Below, piece after piece: positions 17,362 to 25,730 of a stretch of 64,000 bases of DNA (within the stretch, counting starts at the first letter, position 1; each line of letters opens with the position of its first letter). The translations under genes were made by a program, and so were the position numbers. The notes beneath the pieces were generated by a model. That model was given only the letters and a program-made list of their open reading frames with translations. It had not been told where the DNA came from and did not search any database. The DNA is from Leptospira noumeaensis (GTDB taxonomy: Bacteria > Spirochaetota > Leptospiria > Leptospirales > Leptospiraceae): NCBI RefSeq assembly GCF_004770765.1, contig NZ_RQFK01000011.1, positions 248,001 to 312,000 of the forward strand. Direction: 5' to 3'.

Positions 17362-18120
17362 TTACTCACTTTCACCTAAGAGTCGTTTGATATTCCTTAA
17401 AATGATTTCTTGTTTTTCAGGTTCCGATAGCTCAGCTTTTTCAGTTACTGTTCCATCGGGATTTGTGATCCGTTTCATTTGGATGTTCGGATTTGTGAGT
17501 TCTTTAGGATTCAGAGTTCCTTGGTATTCCACTCTTAGGTTGGCAATGAGATCACTGGAAATAAAACGATTTTTATCCAAATCTTCTGGGGAAATAGTTC
17601 CCGACAAACGAAGGTTAATCCTTTCTTCCGAAAGATTAAATACCTTACTTCCCTCAAGTTCCAAATTTCCTGTTCCCGGATCAATTCCTGTGACAAGGAC
17701 TGCCATCACACCCACCACTTTGCCTTGGGATTTGGATTTTCCTACTTTGGATCTCATATACGTGGAATTTGAGTTATAAGCTGGAAGATCCGGGACTAAC
17801 TTTTTATCCGGAACGGTTTTGATATCATTGTCAAAAGTAGCTTTGTATTCCGATTCATATTCCACACGAAGTCCGTTTTTTAAAACCACCTTAACTACAG
17901 TTCCTGGTTGGATGGTTTTCGGATAGGAATACGGATCTTTGTCTTTCCAAAGAGAATCCGCAGCGGAAAGAGTAAGACCGGTGATAGTCAATAAACCAAG
18001 AATTATCAACTCAGAAAAGAAAATCAGAAGTTTTCTGGCAACTGATGATGTAATTGGGGAACCCACTTTTGCATCTTTGTTCCTACTCAATTTTGACTTG
18101 GGCTTTTTCTTTAGATTCAT
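17362..18120 (-). CDS. flgH: Flagellar L-ring-like protein FlgH, without lipobox
   Basis: 252 residues. Residues about 130-205 carry the FlgH core: G-V-M-A-V-L-V-T-G-I-D-P-G-T-G-N-L-E-L-E-G, then L-S-G-T-I-S-P-E-D-L-D-K-N-R-F-I-S-S-D-L-I-A. Enteric FlgH is a lipoprotein with an N-terminal cysteine; here the hydrophobic segment (about 31-52) ends in L-S-A-A-D with no Cys, and a 30-residue basic head precedes it. The protein is therefore probably released or membrane-tethered rather than lipid-anchored, in keeping with a periplasmic flagellum. A C-terminal extension with N-P-D-G-T is also unusual. Confidence 0.87.
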   Translation of the reverse strand: MNLKKKPKSKLSRNKDAKVGSPITSSVARKLLIFFSELIILGLLTITGLTLSAADSLWKDKDPYSYPKTIQPGTVVKVVLKNGLRVEYESEYKATFDNDIKTVPDKKLVPDLPAYNSNSTYMRSKVGKSKSQGKVVGVMAVLVTGIDPGTGNLELEGSKVFNLSEERINLRLSGTISPEDLDKNRFISSDLIANLRVEYQGTLNPKELTNPNIQMKRITNPDGTVTEKAELSEPEKQEIILRNIKRLLGESE

Positions 18121-18126
18121 AAAATC

Positions 18127-19077
18127 TTATATCTCTTCCAGAAGGCAGATCCCTTCGTTTTGGACTTTGGCTTTTAAAATTTTTTGTGATGCCAAATTGA
18201 GGACAGGGATTTCATCGCCGCGGTTTCCAGAGGCCAGTGCCCTTGTTTTGATTTTTAATAATAGATTTCCAGCTGTATAAACAAGTTGTACTTCTTGTCC
18301 CCGTTCGATGGTGTGTAAAGTCCTTACTTGTTTTTTTTCAATGGTCGTGTCACTAATAAGAACACCAAGAGCTGTTTTTCCCACAGGACTTTCTTCCACA
18401 TACTCACGGTTATGATCTGCTGTGAAAAAAGAGCGGATTTCTACATCTTCCTCAGTTAACACTGTTTTTGCGGGAATTTCTCTTTTGGTAAAATAGGCTT
18501 TTTTCTTTTCTTCGATGAGAAAGGGAACCGATTCCGAATGAACCATCTTTCCTTCAAAATAATAGTCCAAAGGAAAAAGTCGTTTTCCGCCGTGAAGTGT
18601 GCGGCCCGTATTACGCCAAACAAGTTTGGTTCCAGAGATAACTTGTAGTGATTCTTTTTCAGAACTGAGTCGAAACAATTCTCCATCTTCACCAATTGTC
18701 TGTTCCACGGATTCTTTAAGATTTTGCCAGAGAGACCGTTCTAAATCTTTTTTAGAAACGAGAGTGGTTTTAGGGAGTAATATTCCCTCTTTTCCCATGA
18801 CTTCAAAAGAAATAGATTCTCCCGCTTCTGTCATTTCTGACTTGTAACGAGAATTCAAAACATCTACCAATTGTTCAGGAGTCAAAACTTTTGGAGATTG
18901 TAAATTTTGAAAAATGACTGGGTTCCAATTTCCTTTCCAGTTGGTAAATTCAGACAGACGGATCTCCCCTGCACCCACAATGGTTTTGGGTTTTAGGTAG
19001 AGCCGAAAATCTTTTGCACTTGCCACGATGGGCAAAGAAAAACCAAAACTAAAAAGAAATAGGAACCAAACTTTCAT
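18127..19077 (-). CDS. flgA: Flagellar P-ring assembly chaperone FlgA
   Basis: 316 residues with a signal peptide (V-W-F-L-F-L-F-S-F-G to A-S-A). The C-terminal half holds the SAF/FlgA fold: K-R-E-I-P-A-K-T-V-L-T-E-E-D-V-E-I-R (about 197-214), P-V-G-K-T-A-L-G-V-L-I and I-E-R-G-Q-E-V-Q-L-V-Y-T-A-G-N-L, ending near L-A-S-G-N-R-G-D-E-I-P-V-L-N. It is longer than E. coli FlgA (about 220) because of an extra N-terminal part. It acts in the periplasm to help FlgI polymerise. Its ATG overlaps the flgG stop (TAATG), which shows tight coupling to flgG. Confidence 0.88.
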   Translation of the reverse strand: MKVWFLFLFSFGFSLPIVASAKDFRLYLKPKTIVGAGEIRLSEFTNWKGNWNPVIFQNLQSPKVLTPEQLVDVLNSRYKSEMTEAGESISFEVMGKEGILLPKTTLVSKKDLERSLWQNLKESVEQTIGEDGELFRLSSEKESLQVISGTKLVWRNTGRTLHGGKRLFPLDYYFEGKMVHSESVPFLIEEKKKAYFTKREIPAKTVLTEEDVEIRSFFTADHNREYVEESPVGKTALGVLISDTTIEKKQVRTLHTIERGQEVQLVYTAGNLLLKIKTRALASGNRGDEIPVLNLASQKILKAKVQNEGICLLEEI

Positions 19078-19874
19078 TAACGTTTCAAACCAATTGCCGT
19101 TGAAAGCATGTTATCTGATGTTTGTATGGTTTTGGAATTGGATTCGTAAGCCCTTTGTGCCACAATCATATTCACCATCTCTTCTACGATTTTAACGTTA
19201 CTCATTTCTAAAAATCCTTGTAAAACACTTCCGTATCCTTCTTGTGATGGCATCCCTGGAATTTCAGGACCAGACGCGACTGTTTCTCGAAATAAGTTTT
19301 TACCAACGGCCTGAAGACCTGCTGGGTTTACAAATCGGTAGAGTTCCAATTGGCCTATGGTTGTAGGACGGATATCGTTTCCGATTTTTACCGTCACTTC
19401 TCCTTCTTCGGAAACCATTAAAGTATTGAGAATGGCATTCTCTGGTAAGATGATGGGTGGTTCGAGTAAGTAACCGTTTGATGTAACCACTTGTTGGTTG
19501 GAATCAATTTTGTAAGATCCGTCTCTTGAGTAAGAGAAAGTTCCATCCGGCATTTGAATTTTGAAAAATGCCATCTCACCTGTAAGGGCCAGGTCCAGTT
19601 TATTTCCTGTGGCTTGAAATGATCCAATTTCGAATAACTTCTGTGTGGCGGCGACTTTCACCCCATGGCCCACATTCACACCGGTAGGAATTTCGGAAAC
19701 AGAGGTGGCTGGAGTTCCCGCAAGCACTTGGTGTTGGTAGACTAAATCTTCGAAGTCCACACGATTCTTTTTGAAACCAGTGGTGTTTACGTTGGCCAAG
19801 TTGTTGGCAACCGTATCAATATGGAATTGTTGGGCAATCATTCCGGTAGCACCGGTCCAAAGGGATCGCATCAT
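19077..19874 (-). CDS. flgG: Flagellar distal rod protein FlgG
   Basis: 265 residues, very close to the 260 usual for FlgG. It begins M-M-R-S-L-W-T-G-A-T-G-M-I-A-Q-Q, continues [15 protein letters not shown], and has the FlgG-specific P-T-G-V-N-V-G-H-G-V-K-V-A-A-T and a C-terminal E-M-S-N-V-K-I-V-E-E-M-V-N-M-I-V-A-Q-R-A-Y-E-S-N-S-K. It forms the distal rod in the periplasm. It is the first gene of the leftward flgG-A-H-I-J operon. Confidence 0.95.
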   Translation of the reverse strand: MMRSLWTGATGMIAQQFHIDTVANNLANVNTTGFKKNRVDFEDLVYQHQVLAGTPATSVSEIPTGVNVGHGVKVAATQKLFEIGSFQATGNKLDLALTGEMAFFKIQMPDGTFSYSRDGSYKIDSNQQVVTSNGYLLEPPIILPENAILNTLMVSEEGEVTVKIGNDIRPTTIGQLELYRFVNPAGLQAVGKNLFRETVASGPEIPGMPSQEGYGSVLQGFLEMSNVKIVEEMVNMIVAQRAYESNSKTIQTSDNMLSTAIGLKR

Positions 19875-19896
19875 AAAAAGGCACCTCTACAGCTTC

Positions 19897-19923
19897 CTAT
19901 CGGTAGAGTTCAAAAAAAGCTAA
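19897..19923 (-). promoter_or_regulatory. Possible sigma-28-type promoter of the flgG operon
   Basis: On the minus strand TTAG (19923-19920), a 15-base spacer and ACCGATAG (19904-19897) resemble the flagellar sigma-28 pattern TAAA-N15-GCCGATAA, ending 22 bases before the flgG ATG. The -35 part is imperfect, so this is tentative. Confidence 0.3.
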
Positions 19924-19946
19924 GTGTCTTTTTTTCTAATTATGTC

Positions 19947-20390
19947 TTATTTTCCAGTGCTTCCAAACCCGCCAGCTCCCCTTTCTGTGTTAGAAAGTTC
20001 TGTTACCACTTGGACAGGAAGCTGTGCCACTGCTTGGAACACAATTTGTGCCACCCGAGTTCCAGGCTCCAAAACAAAGTCAGTCCCGCTCAGGTTCAAT
20101 AGTGGGATAAGAATTTCTCCCCGGTAATCAGAATCGATGGTTCCGGGGCTATTTGGCATCATAATTCGGTTCTTTGTGGAGAAGCCACTCCTTGGTCGAA
20201 TTTGTCCTTCGTATCCTTCCGGGATCGACATGGCAAGTCCTGTGGGAACAAAGACCACTTCGCCTTTCGGAAGGATGAGGTTTTCAGAAAGGCAAACCGA
20301 CAAATCCATTCCTGCGGAACCAGAGGTTTTGTATTCTGGGAGAACTGCTCCCTCTTTTAAAATCTGAATGTGAATTTCAGGTAATTTCAT
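19947..20390 (-). CDS. dut: Deoxyuridine 5'-triphosphate nucleotidohydrolase
   Basis: 147 residues, the normal size of trimeric dUTPases. All five motifs are present: S-G-S-A-G-M-D-L (23-30), R-P-R-S-G-F-S (65-71), the uracil-specific hairpin G-T-I-D-S-D-Y-R-G-E (83-92), the L-x-P-G-T-R-V-A-Q-I motif and the P-loop-like C-terminal R-G-A-G-G-F-G-S-T-G. It hydrolyses dUTP to dUMP and keeps uracil out of DNA. It follows the M16 peptidase gene on the same strand with a 140-base gap. Confidence 0.96.
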   Translation of the reverse strand: MKLPEIHIQILKEGAVLPEYKTSGSAGMDLSVCLSENLILPKGEVVFVPTGLAMSIPEGYEGQIRPRSGFSTKNRIMMPNSPGTIDSDYRGEILIPLLNLSGTDFVLEPGTRVAQIVFQAVAQLPVQVVTELSNTERGAGGFGSTGK

Positions 20391-20531
20391 TTTGTCCTTT
20401 GGTTTCGTTATATTCGTTCTCTTGGTTCCAGGCCAGAAGGTTCTACGTAAGAATCCTTCCTGCTTCGCATCTTCTTTGCAGAGTTTGTTTTTTTTAAGTC
20501 TTCATTCTGGCCTCTTTCCAGCCTAGTTCAC

Positions 20532-21818
20532 CTAACCACCAAACTGCGTGGGGATTTTGGAAAACTGAGATTCTGACATATCTCCCACACAAGACAAATG
20601 AACCTTTTTTAAATCAAACAACTGTTTTGCGGTTTCATTGATTTCGTCCAAGGTCACCGACTTGATGGACTTCATTCGGTCTTCCAAAGAAAAATACTTT
20701 CCATAGTAGATTTCTTGGAGGCCAATATTATTCATTCGGTTTTCTGGAAGTTCATACCCTATAGCAATCGAGCCCATTTGGTTGGACTTTGCATCCGCAA
20801 GCTCCGATTTGGAGAATCCATTTTTGGAAATACTTTCCAATTCCCGTAGAATCAGTTCCACACAGCGTGCAGCCTTTTCTTTTGATGTCGCTGAAGATAT
20901 AGAAAATAATCCGGTAGTTTTGTAATACGAAGGGAAACTATAAATGCTGTAACATAGTCCTTCTTTTTCTCGGATATTTTGGAAAAGCCTAGATGCCATT
21001 CCCCCACCAAGGATAGTAGAGATGAGTTGGGTGACAGTCACTGTTCGATAATCTCTTTTGTTTCCATTCACACCAAGCATGATATGGAACTGTTCGATTT
21101 TACGGCGTTCCAAATGTTTCGAATAACTTTTTTTAGGCGCAGGAATGATGAGTTCCGTAGGATTTTTGCCCTTAGGATTTTCAAAAGAAAAATATTTGTT
21201 GGTTAGGTCTAAGATTTTTTCCCAAGTGAAATTTCCAGATACAGAAATCACCATATTCTTAGGGAAATAGTGTTTTTCAAAAAAAGTGCGAATGGATTTT
21301 TCACTCACACCGGTGACTGATTTTTTAGTGCCAATGATATCACGGCCGTAAGGTGACTTCCCAAAGATATTCCGGAAGTAATAGTCGTATACAAAATCAT
21401 CAGGGGCATCTTCGTAAGAACGCATCTCTTCCATAATGACACCCTTCTCTGTTTGGATGTCTTCTTTTCGAAAAAGAGGACGAAAGAGCATATCAGAAAG
21501 AATTTCAAAAGCCAGTTCCGCTTGGTTTTTGATGGCAACTACATAGTACTGCGTGTATTCACGTCCAGTGGAACCATTTAAAATTCCACCCACTCTTTCT
21601 ATGGATTCAGCGATTTCTTTACTTGTCCGTGTTTTTGTATCTTTAAAGAGCATATGCTCTAAAAAGTGAAAGTATCCATGTTCGGAATTGGTTTCGGCAA
21701 GACTGCCTTGTTTCAAAAAAACACCCACCCCCATAGAGGATGCGTGTTTCATAGGTTGGAAGAGAACCGTTAACCCATTGGGTAAAACGGTTCGTTTGCA
21801 TTCGACGACAGAAACCAT
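20532..21818 (-). CDS. M16-family zinc metallopeptidase (processing-peptidase-like)
   Basis: 428 residues from ATG 21818, which has GGGGGGAG a few bases upstream; a TTG further out would include that site. The inverted zinc motif H-F-L-E-H (about 51-55) is followed by the distal E in E-x-x-x-E-x-x-G-G (near 67-75), and the substrate-binding R/Y region S-R-L-F-Q-N-I-R-E-K-E-G-L-C-Y-S-I-Y is present near 285. It is a single-chain, two-domain enzyme like the YmxG/PqqL-type peptidase that follows pnp in many bacteria. The neighbour order rpsO-pnp-M16-dut is a common arrangement. The substrate is unknown. Confidence 0.92.
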   Translation of the reverse strand: MVSVVECKRTVLPNGLTVLFQPMKHASSMGVGVFLKQGSLAETNSEHGYFHFLEHMLFKDTKTRTSKEIAESIERVGGILNGSTGREYTQYYVVAIKNQAELAFEILSDMLFRPLFRKEDIQTEKGVIMEEMRSYEDAPDDFVYDYYFRNIFGKSPYGRDIIGTKKSVTGVSEKSIRTFFEKHYFPKNMVISVSGNFTWEKILDLTNKYFSFENPKGKNPTELIIPAPKKSYSKHLERRKIEQFHIMLGVNGNKRDYRTVTVTQLISTILGGGMASRLFQNIREKEGLCYSIYSFPSYYKTTGLFSISSATSKEKAARCVELILRELESISKNGFSKSELADAKSNQMGSIAIGYELPENRMNNIGLQEIYYGKYFSLEDRMKSIKSVTLDEINETAKQLFDLKKVHLSCVGDMSESQFSKIPTQFGG

Positions 21819-21854
21819 TAGGTTACTCCCCCCAAACAATCGTTTGGGGACTGT

Positions 21855-23945
21855 TTAGTTGTCTAAAAGAACATCCTTTCTGGAAAGGTCAATTTTCCCC
21901 ATTTTATCAACGGAAATCACCTTCACTTGGATTTTGTCCCCTTCAGAAACGATATCACGAACCGATTGCACTCGTTTCACATCTAGTTTAGAGATGTGGC
22001 AAAGGCCCTCTTTTCCTGGAAGAATTTCAACGAAGGCACCAAAGTCAGCAATTCGTTTGATCACACCGTCGTAGATTTTTCCTACTTCGATTTCTTCAAA
22101 AATTCCATCGATCATAGCAATGGCTTTGTCTTTTGCTTCTTCACTTGGAGAAGCAATGGTTACTTTACCAGTATCATCTACGGAAATTTCAGAACCGGAT
22201 TGTTCGATGATCGCACGGATCATTTTACCACCAGGGCCAATGAGTTCACCAATTCGATCTTTTGGAATTTGTTTGAGAGTGATGCGTGGTGCATTGTTAC
22301 TCAAATTTCCTTTTACGGAAGAAATGGATTTGTTCATTTCGCCAAGGATGTGGTCGCGACCCACTTCTGCTTGTTCAATGGCCTTTTGTAAAACTTCCAA
22401 ACCAAGTCCGTTGACTTTTAGATCCATTTGGAAAGCAGTGATCCCTTTTTTGGTTCCTGCGAGTTTGAAATCCATATCACCAAAATGATCTTCGATTCCA
22501 GCAATGTCAGAAAGCACTGCAAATCGACCCTTTTCATCACTGAAAAGACCCATAGCAATTCCTGAAACGGGACCAGAAATCGGAACTCCACCGGCCATAA
22601 GAGCCAAGGTTCCCGAACAAACGGAAGCCATAGAGGAAGATCCATTGGATTCTAAAATTTCAGATACAATTCGAATCACATAAGGAAAGTCAGTTTGTGA
22701 TGGAAGGACTTTTTTGATCGCACGTTCCGCCAAGTTTCCGTGACCAATTTCACGCCTTCCAGGACCTGAGTTACGACGCACCTCTCCCACAGAGAATGCA
22801 GGGAAATTGTAGTGCAACATAAAGTTCTTTTCTTTCGAACCTTCCAAAGTTTCATATCTTTGGTTGTCAGAAGTAGTTCCTAGAGTCACAACACCAAGTG
22901 ATTGGGTTTGTCCACGAGTGAACACTGCCGATCCATGAGGACCAGGAAGAACATCCACTTCACAAGAAATTTGACGAATTTCATTGGTTTTACGACCGTC
23001 AAAACGAATTCCTTCGCCGAGCACAAGTTCACGAACCACTTCATATTCTAATTCATGTAGGAAATGTTTGATATCTTTTGTTTTGTCTTCTGGAGCCAGT
23101 AGAGTTTTAAAATGTTCTACTGTCTCTTTGTTGATGGCTTTGATGTCATCATTACGTTTTGCTTTGTCTGCATTTTTGTTAGCAGCCGTCAAACGATCAA
23201 AAGCAAACTCACGAATTTTTGCGTGAAGTTCTTTGTCAGGCGCTTTTAAAACAACTTCCTTTTTTACTGTTCCGTTTTTCTTTGCCAACTCTTCTTGCAT
23301 TGCAACAGCAACTTTGAGTTGTTCTTGTGCAAAACGTAGAGCCGCCATCATATCTTCTTTGGAGATTTCGTTTGCTTCCCCTTCGATCATGACGATGGCA
23401 TCTTTGGTTCCCGCAACTACCAAATCCAAATCAGATTTTGTAATCTCTTCGTTCGTAGGGTTGAGAACAAATTCTCCACCGATACGACCGATACGAGCAC
23501 CAGCGATAGGGCCAGCGAAAGGAATGGAAGATACGGAAAGTGCTGCCGAAGCTGCGTTAATCGCATGGCCTTGGACAGATACTTGTTTGTCTGCTGATAA
23601 AACTTGAACGAGAAGTTGTACTTCAGAGAAGTATCCTTCTGGAAACATAGGGCGAATTGGACGATCCAGAATTCTGGAAAGTAACACTTCGTGTTCTGCT
23701 GGTTTTGCTTCGCGTTTGAAGTAACCACCAGGAAAACGACCTACCGAGTAGGCTTTCTCTGTGTATTCGCAAGTAAGTGGGAAAAAATCTTGTCCTTCTT
23801 TTGGTTCGTCAGCAGCACAAACGGTTGCGAGAAGAACTAAATTTCCGGTTTTGTATACAACCGACCCGTGAGCTTGTTTTGCCCACTTGCCGGTCTCAAT
23901 GGTGATAGAGTCTCTACCCCAAGAACCAGTGAACTCTGTAGCCAT
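21855..23945 (-). CDS. pnp: Polyribonucleotide nucleotidyltransferase (PNPase)
   Basis: 696 residues, family-typical length. It has two RNase PH domains (about 10-230 and 305-545; catalytic region [31 protein letters not shown] near 470-500), then a KH domain ([17 protein letters not shown]) and an S1 domain ending in K-I-D-L-S-R-K-D. It degrades RNA 3' to 5' with phosphate. It follows rpsO by five bases, the conserved rpsO-pnp arrangement, where autoregulation through the rpsO-pnp leader is well known in other bacteria. Confidence 0.97.
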   Translation of the reverse strand: MATEFTGSWGRDSITIETGKWAKQAHGSVVYKTGNLVLLATVCAADEPKEGQDFFPLTCEYTEKAYSVGRFPGGYFKREAKPAEHEVLLSRILDRPIRPMFPEGYFSEVQLLVQVLSADKQVSVQGHAINAASAALSVSSIPFAGPIAGARIGRIGGEFVLNPTNEEITKSDLDLVVAGTKDAIVMIEGEANEISKEDMMAALRFAQEQLKVAVAMQEELAKKNGTVKKEVVLKAPDKELHAKIREFAFDRLTAANKNADKAKRNDDIKAINKETVEHFKTLLAPEDKTKDIKHFLHELEYEVVRELVLGEGIRFDGRKTNEIRQISCEVDVLPGPHGSAVFTRGQTQSLGVVTLGTTSDNQRYETLEGSKEKNFMLHYNFPAFSVGEVRRNSGPGRREIGHGNLAERAIKKVLPSQTDFPYVIRIVSEILESNGSSSMASVCSGTLALMAGGVPISGPVSGIAMGLFSDEKGRFAVLSDIAGIEDHFGDMDFKLAGTKKGITAFQMDLKVNGLGLEVLQKAIEQAEVGRDHILGEMNKSISSVKGNLSNNAPRITLKQIPKDRIGELIGPGGKMIRAIIEQSGSEISVDDTGKVTIASPSEEAKDKAIAMIDGIFEEIEVGKIYDGVIKRIADFGAFVEILPGKEGLCHISKLDVKRVQSVRDIVSEGDKIQVKVISVDKMGKIDLSRKDVLLDN

Positions 23946-23950
23946 AGGAA

Positions 23951-24217
23951 TTACTTCCTAAGGCCGAGTTTTTCAATCAGCTTTTTATAACTTTCCACGT
24001 TGGACTTTTTAAGGTATTCCAACAAACTCTTTCTCTGGTTCACCATTGCGATTAGACCGCGGCGAGAGTGAAAGTCCTTCTTGTTCGCTTTGAAGTGCTC
24101 AGTAAGGTCTTTGATTCGAGAGTCGAGAAGAGCGATTTGTACTTCTGCAGAACCTGTGTCGTTTGGTTTGCTACCGAATGTAGCAATGATCTGCTGTTTT
24201 TGTTCTTTTGTGATCAT
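23951..24217 (-). CDS. rpsO: Ribosomal protein S15
   Basis: 88 residues, exactly the usual size. The protein shows the S15 signature: [26 protein letters not shown] and L-L-E-Y-L-K-K-S. It binds 16S rRNA in the small subunit platform. It lies between truB (26 bases upstream) and pnp (5 bases downstream). Confidence 0.98.
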   Translation of the reverse strand: MITKEQKQQIIATFGSKPNDTGSAEVQIALLDSRIKDLTEHFKANKKDFHSRRGLIAMVNQRKSLLEYLKKSNVESYKKLIEKLGLRK

Positions 24218-24243
24218 ACTAGTGTCCAGATTTTAAGAAGGAC

Positions 24244-25173
24244 TCATTTAGAAAACATAATTTTTGCGGAAGGGTCAAAAAATACTTTTCTGTACCGGTA
24301 GGGAATGTGGTCCGGTTTCCCTTCGTAATCGCACCAAGCAAGGATGGTTTTTTCGTCCGCGTCCACAACATAAAACCCGTTTTCCACAGGCTTTGGGAGT
24401 TTGTCCCAGATGTATCCCCCGTGGATGACAGTTTTTTTTTCCACCTCGTCCACAACGCGAGTGGGAAGTGGAAACACTTCTTTCCAATTTCTGAGGTCTT
24501 GGTTAGAAATTTGGTCCAGAGTTTTCACTCCGTTCAAATCGTATTCGCCAATGGATTCCCTTACGAGTTTTCCCAGAGAAAGGGGAATCCCCCACTTCTC
24601 CGAAAGGTCGAGGACGATTTTACGGATGTAGGTTCCCGAACTTACATGGATACGGAAGGAAAATCCAAACTCTGTCAGTTGGATGTCTTCCACTTTGTAA
24701 ATCGAAATTGGTCTTTCCTTTTCTTCCACAGGAGAACCTTCCCGAACGAGATCGGACTGGCGTTTCCCTCCGACTTTCAGAGCCGAAATTTTCGGTGCTT
24801 TTTGGGAAGTGAGTTGCGTGAGTTGTCCCAGTTCCGCGAGCAATCGTTCTTTTGGAAATTCGGAAACAAAACGAGGAAGGAAGTTTTCCCTATCGTCCAC
24901 TTCCACCACTCCCTCTGGATCCCCGGAATCGGTTTTGAATCCCACCACTACTTCACCGTAGTAAGACTTATCTTTTCCGAGAAACACTTGGGAGAAGGCA
25001 GTGTAATCTCCACAAGGCAAAATGAGTAGGCCTTCGGCAAACCGGTCAAGGGTTCCCGTATGGCCAACAGACTTTTGACCTAAGATCCGTTTGGTTTTCA
25101 AAACCAAATCAGAACTTGTGATCCCTGGTGGTTTGTAGACAAATAAAAATCCAGAATGGTAGGGTTTAGACAT
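24244..25173 (-). CDS. truB: tRNA pseudouridine-55 synthase TruB
   Basis: 309 residues from ATG 25173; an earlier in-frame start adds seven residues without a better ribosome site. Motif I is Y-K-P-P-G-I-T-S-S-D, and the catalytic D43 lies in G-H-T-G-T-L-D-R-F-A-E-G-L-L, where the commoner text is T-L-D-P-x-A-x-G-L-L, so a Pro-to-Arg change follows the nucleophile. Motif S-G-T-Y-I-R and the L-R-R-x-S-I-like segment (L-V-R-E-S-I-G) are present. It isomerises U55 in the T-loop of tRNA. Confidence 0.95.
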   Translation of the reverse strand: MSKPYHSGFLFVYKPPGITSSDLVLKTKRILGQKSVGHTGTLDRFAEGLLILPCGDYTAFSQVFLGKDKSYYGEVVVGFKTDSGDPEGVVEVDDRENFLPRFVSEFPKERLLAELGQLTQLTSQKAPKISALKVGGKRQSDLVREGSPVEEKERPISIYKVEDIQLTEFGFSFRIHVSSGTYIRKIVLDLSEKWGIPLSLGKLVRESIGEYDLNGVKTLDQISNQDLRNWKEVFPLPTRVVDEVEKKTVIHGGYIWDKLPKPVENGFYVVDADEKTILAWCDYEGKPDHIPYRYRKVFFDPSAKIMFSK

Positions 25174-25288
25174 AGGATATGGCCACCTAATCAAAGCAAG
25201 TTGTCTTTTTAGTGTATAATCACACGAAGGGAAATTTTCCTTCGTCTATTTGATGACTCTTCGTTTTACCACAACCATCCATTTCTCT

Positions 25289-25720
25289 TTAGGATGGTGA
25301 TTTTGGATCCGAATCGGAATCATCATCCTCGTCTTCGGTTTCAGATTCTTCTGGATGGAGTTCTTCGAAAAGAGTTTTGGGAGCGGATTCATCGATCAGA
25401 CGATTCACTTCTAAACTTTTGATGTAGTTATTGTCCCAGACAAATGTAAATCTTGGATTGGTATGAAGGCGGAGATTTTTTCCCACAAGAGAAGATAGAA
25501 AACCGGCACAAGAAACTAGGCCTTGTGTGAGTTTTTTTCTTTCGTTATTATTGCAAAGAGCAGTAAAATACACTTTTGCATATTGGAGGTCTTCACTGAT
25601 CTCAATCCGATGGAAACTCGGTAAAAAGACCCGAGGGTCTTTTACCTTGCCTTCCAAAATTGCTGTGGAGATAAGGCGAATGATCTCCGATTCGAGTTTT
25701 TTCATTCGAATGGGATTCAT
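25289..25720 (-). CDS. rbfA: Ribosome-binding factor A
   Basis: 143 residues. The KH-like core runs R-M-K-K-L-E-S-E-I-I-R-L-I-S, K-D-P-R-V-F, then the strand I-S-E-D-L-Q-Y-A-K-V-Y-F-T and L-R-L-H-T-N-P-R-F-T-F, all standard RbfA positions. The last 25 residues are a very acidic Asp/Glu/Ser tail, longer than usual. It assists 30S maturation. It lies 11 bases after infB, the conserved nusA-infB-rbfA-truB order. Confidence 0.94.
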   Translation of the reverse strand: MNPIRMKKLESEIIRLISTAILEGKVKDPRVFLPSFHRIEISEDLQYAKVYFTALCNNNERKKLTQGLVSCAGFLSSLVGKNLRLHTNPRFTFVWDNNYIKSLEVNRLIDESAPKTLFEELHPEESETEDEDDDSDSDPKSPS

Positions 25721-25730
25721 TTAAGCCGCC

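Noticed and set aside
24307..25029. Plus-strand frame of 240 codons opposite truB
   Set aside because: It lies wholly antisense to a confidently identified truB, has no recognisable domain and no ribosome site.
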